Positions 5,632 through 6,636 of a DNA stretch of 6,636 nucleotides are shown one piece after another. The stretch is from an uncultured Bacilli bacterium (GTDB lineage: Bacteria > Bacillota_I > Bacilli_A > RF39 > UBA660). The stretch covers positions 1 to 6,636 of the forward strand of contig CAKORQ010000057.1 of the NCBI GenBank assembly GCA_934101445.1, read 5' to 3'. The first letter of the stretch is position 1; each line of letters opens with the position of its first letter. A model generated the notes under the pieces. That model ran no database searches. It was not told the origin of the DNA and saw nothing but the letters and a program-made list of their open reading frames with translations. Both the position numbers and the translations under genes were made by a program.

Positions 5632-6636
5632 CTAATAGCACAGCAAATTATAAGTTGGAATAACCCCAAGATATCTTTTGCATTTTATATCGGCATTCAT
5701 GATTTGTGATTTATTGCCTAAATTATCTTCGGCTTGAATAGTTATATTTTTTAAATATAAATATAAGAAATCACAATTAGAATTTGGATAACAAGTTTTA
5801 ATTGCACCTAAACCACCAGGATTTACAACTACTTCATATTTTTTAATACCTGAACCTTCATCTTTAAATGACCAACCAACATTAATCATAAAAGGTCTTG
5901 CTCTAGAAATATAAAGTGGTGGTATACCGTCACCAAATAACTGTGAAAATATATTTTTCTTATACAAAATTTCACAATTATAACCATTACAAGTTACTTC
6001 TGTTACATTCCAATCTAAGAATGAACCAGCATTTACGACATTCAAAACCGGTCCTTCTTTATCGACATAAACTTCAGCATTTTTTGTACAGGTCTTACTG
6101 TTACCAGCATTATCTCTAACTTCATAACTTAAATTATCCGTTTTAGTTGTTCCTGAGTTATAATTCCATGTTTTACTAACAGTATCTGAATTACAGCCAC
6201 TTCCAGCATCTTTACAAGTTGCCTTTATACTTTGAGCATTCGTTGTCCATATATTATTTTCTCCATTCCATTCACAAGTTGGTGGCGTTGAATCTTTTTT
6301 AATATTTATCTTACAACTATTTGTATTACCGGCTTTATCTTTAACGTATCCATAATAAGTAATACCATTACTATCAGTATCATCTTTTACCGTAACATCT
6401 TTACTATTATCATAAACAGGGATACTACTAGTAGTTATACCATATTCACTAACTCCACTCAAATTATCATTAGTGATTAATTTAAGCTTAACATCGGTAT
6501 TATACCAGCCGCTTGGATTTTCGTAACAAGTAGTCTTTGGAACATCAATAGTATAACATTTTTTAAGCCATAAGAACCCCGTACAAACTTCCTGTGATGT
6601 TGTTTCTGTTTTACAATCTTTGCTAGTACCCAAACC
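5632..6636 (-). CDS. Secreted Cys-containing Ig-like repeat protein, 5'-truncated by window edge
   Basis: The frame is open to the window edge. The first possible start inside it is a TTG at 6633 with no room to see a ribosome site, so the real start is almost surely outside and only the C-terminal 334 residues are seen. Numbering from that TTG, an Ig-like module (to 113) matches one in the prepilin-like protein over residues 43-113. Before it sits a segment with cysteines at 7, 17, 26 and 36. A second module (114-190) has the CKDAGSGC pattern and ends in RDNAGNSKTC. A third (191-318) carries an inserted loop around 220-245 and closes with AEDNLGNKSQ. The protein ends in a short tail, CKRYLGVIPTYNLLCY, with no LPXTG sorting signal or C-terminal membrane helix. 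Anchoring, perhaps also by a prepilin leader, must be decided by the missing N-terminus. It heads or continues the unit ending at 4401. Likely a surface stalk or adhesin. Confidence 0.82.
   Translation of the reverse strand, partial: GLGTSKDCKTETTSQEVCTGFLWLKKCYTIDVPKTTCYENPSGWYNTDVKLKLITNDNLSGVSEYGITTSSIPVYDNSKDVTVKDDTDSNGITYYGYVKDKAGNTNSCKINIKKDSTPPTCEWNGENNIWTTNAQSIKATCKDAGSGCNSDTVSKTWNYNSGTTKTDNLSYEVRDNAGNSKTCTKNAEVYVDKEGPVLNVVNAGSFLDWNVTEVTCNGYNCEILYKKNIFSQLFGDGIPPLYISRARPFMINVGWSFKDEGSGIKKYEVVVNPGGLGAIKTCYPNSNCDFLYLYLKNITIQAEDNLGNKSQIMNADIKCKRYLGVIPTYNLLCY
6295..6507 (-). repeat. Ig-like module copy B (in the 5'-truncated Ig protein)
   Basis: This encodes 71 residues, from WYNTDVKLKL to SCKINIKK, and is the partner of the stretch at 2766-2978 (47 of 71 identical, no gaps). 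Differences cluster in the middle loop (P-x-Y-x-x-SK region). In the other gene a DAGSGC-type module comes before this module; here it comes after, so module order differs between the two proteins. Confidence 0.85.

Noticed and set aside
5916..6119. Plus-strand open frame of 67 codons
   Set aside because: It is antisense to the Ig-like modules and its translation has no recognisable features.
6631..6633. TTG as the true start of the Ig-like protein
   Set aside because: The frame continues upstream to the window edge (GGT TTG). Starting here would leave a secreted protein without a signal and begin inside a module.
1..6636. TGA read as Trp (mycoplasma-type code)
   Set aside because: All Trp codons in the coding regions are TGG and no gene contains an in-frame TGA, so the standard code is sufficient.

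Overview
The window is low in GC (roughly 30% by eye). All six coding regions lie on the minus strand, are tightly packed and have Shine-Dalgarno-type ribosome sites. Standard bacterial code fits: every Trp inside the six coding regions is TGG, there are no in-frame TGAs, and the five visible stops are three TAA and two TAG. AT-rich genes, a type IV pilin-like leader and secreted cysteine-rich Ig-like repeats suggest an uncultured low-GC Bacillota, perhaps an RF39-like gut Bacilli lineage. That placement rests on remembered protein style, not on a search. No RNA gene, mobile element or CRISPR array was seen.

Read in the direction of transcription (from 6636 down to 1), there are two transcription units. 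The first has a 5'-truncated, secreted, cysteine-containing Ig-like repeat protein (5632-6636), then 15 bases later a signal-anchored extracytoplasmic protein of unknown family (4483-5616). It ends at a good Rho-independent hairpin (4401-4430).

The second unit begins in the same 211-base gap, where a candidate promoter abuts the terminator and a roughly 100-base leader carries competing hairpins and a seven-U run. It encodes four proteins: (1) a very large type IV prepilin-like protein with a clear class III signal followed by five or six Ig-like modules and a cysteine-rich tip (1848-4265); (2) one base later, a membrane-anchored protein with a C-terminal lectin-fold-like domain (DUF6273/FISUMP-like, 710-1846); (3) a 75-residue membrane protein (474-701); and (4) the 5' part of a divergent prolipoprotein diacylglyceryl transferase (Lgt) family protein that runs off the window (1-446).

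Together this looks like a cell-surface display or adhesion locus: a pilin-anchored Ig stalk, a lectin-like partner and membrane accessory proteins. The two Ig proteins share a gapless 71-residue module at about 66% identity, pointing to domain duplication or shuffling. The most unusual feature is the co-transcription of a pilin-type adhesin with an Lgt-family enzyme that lacks the usual catalytic-motif residues.
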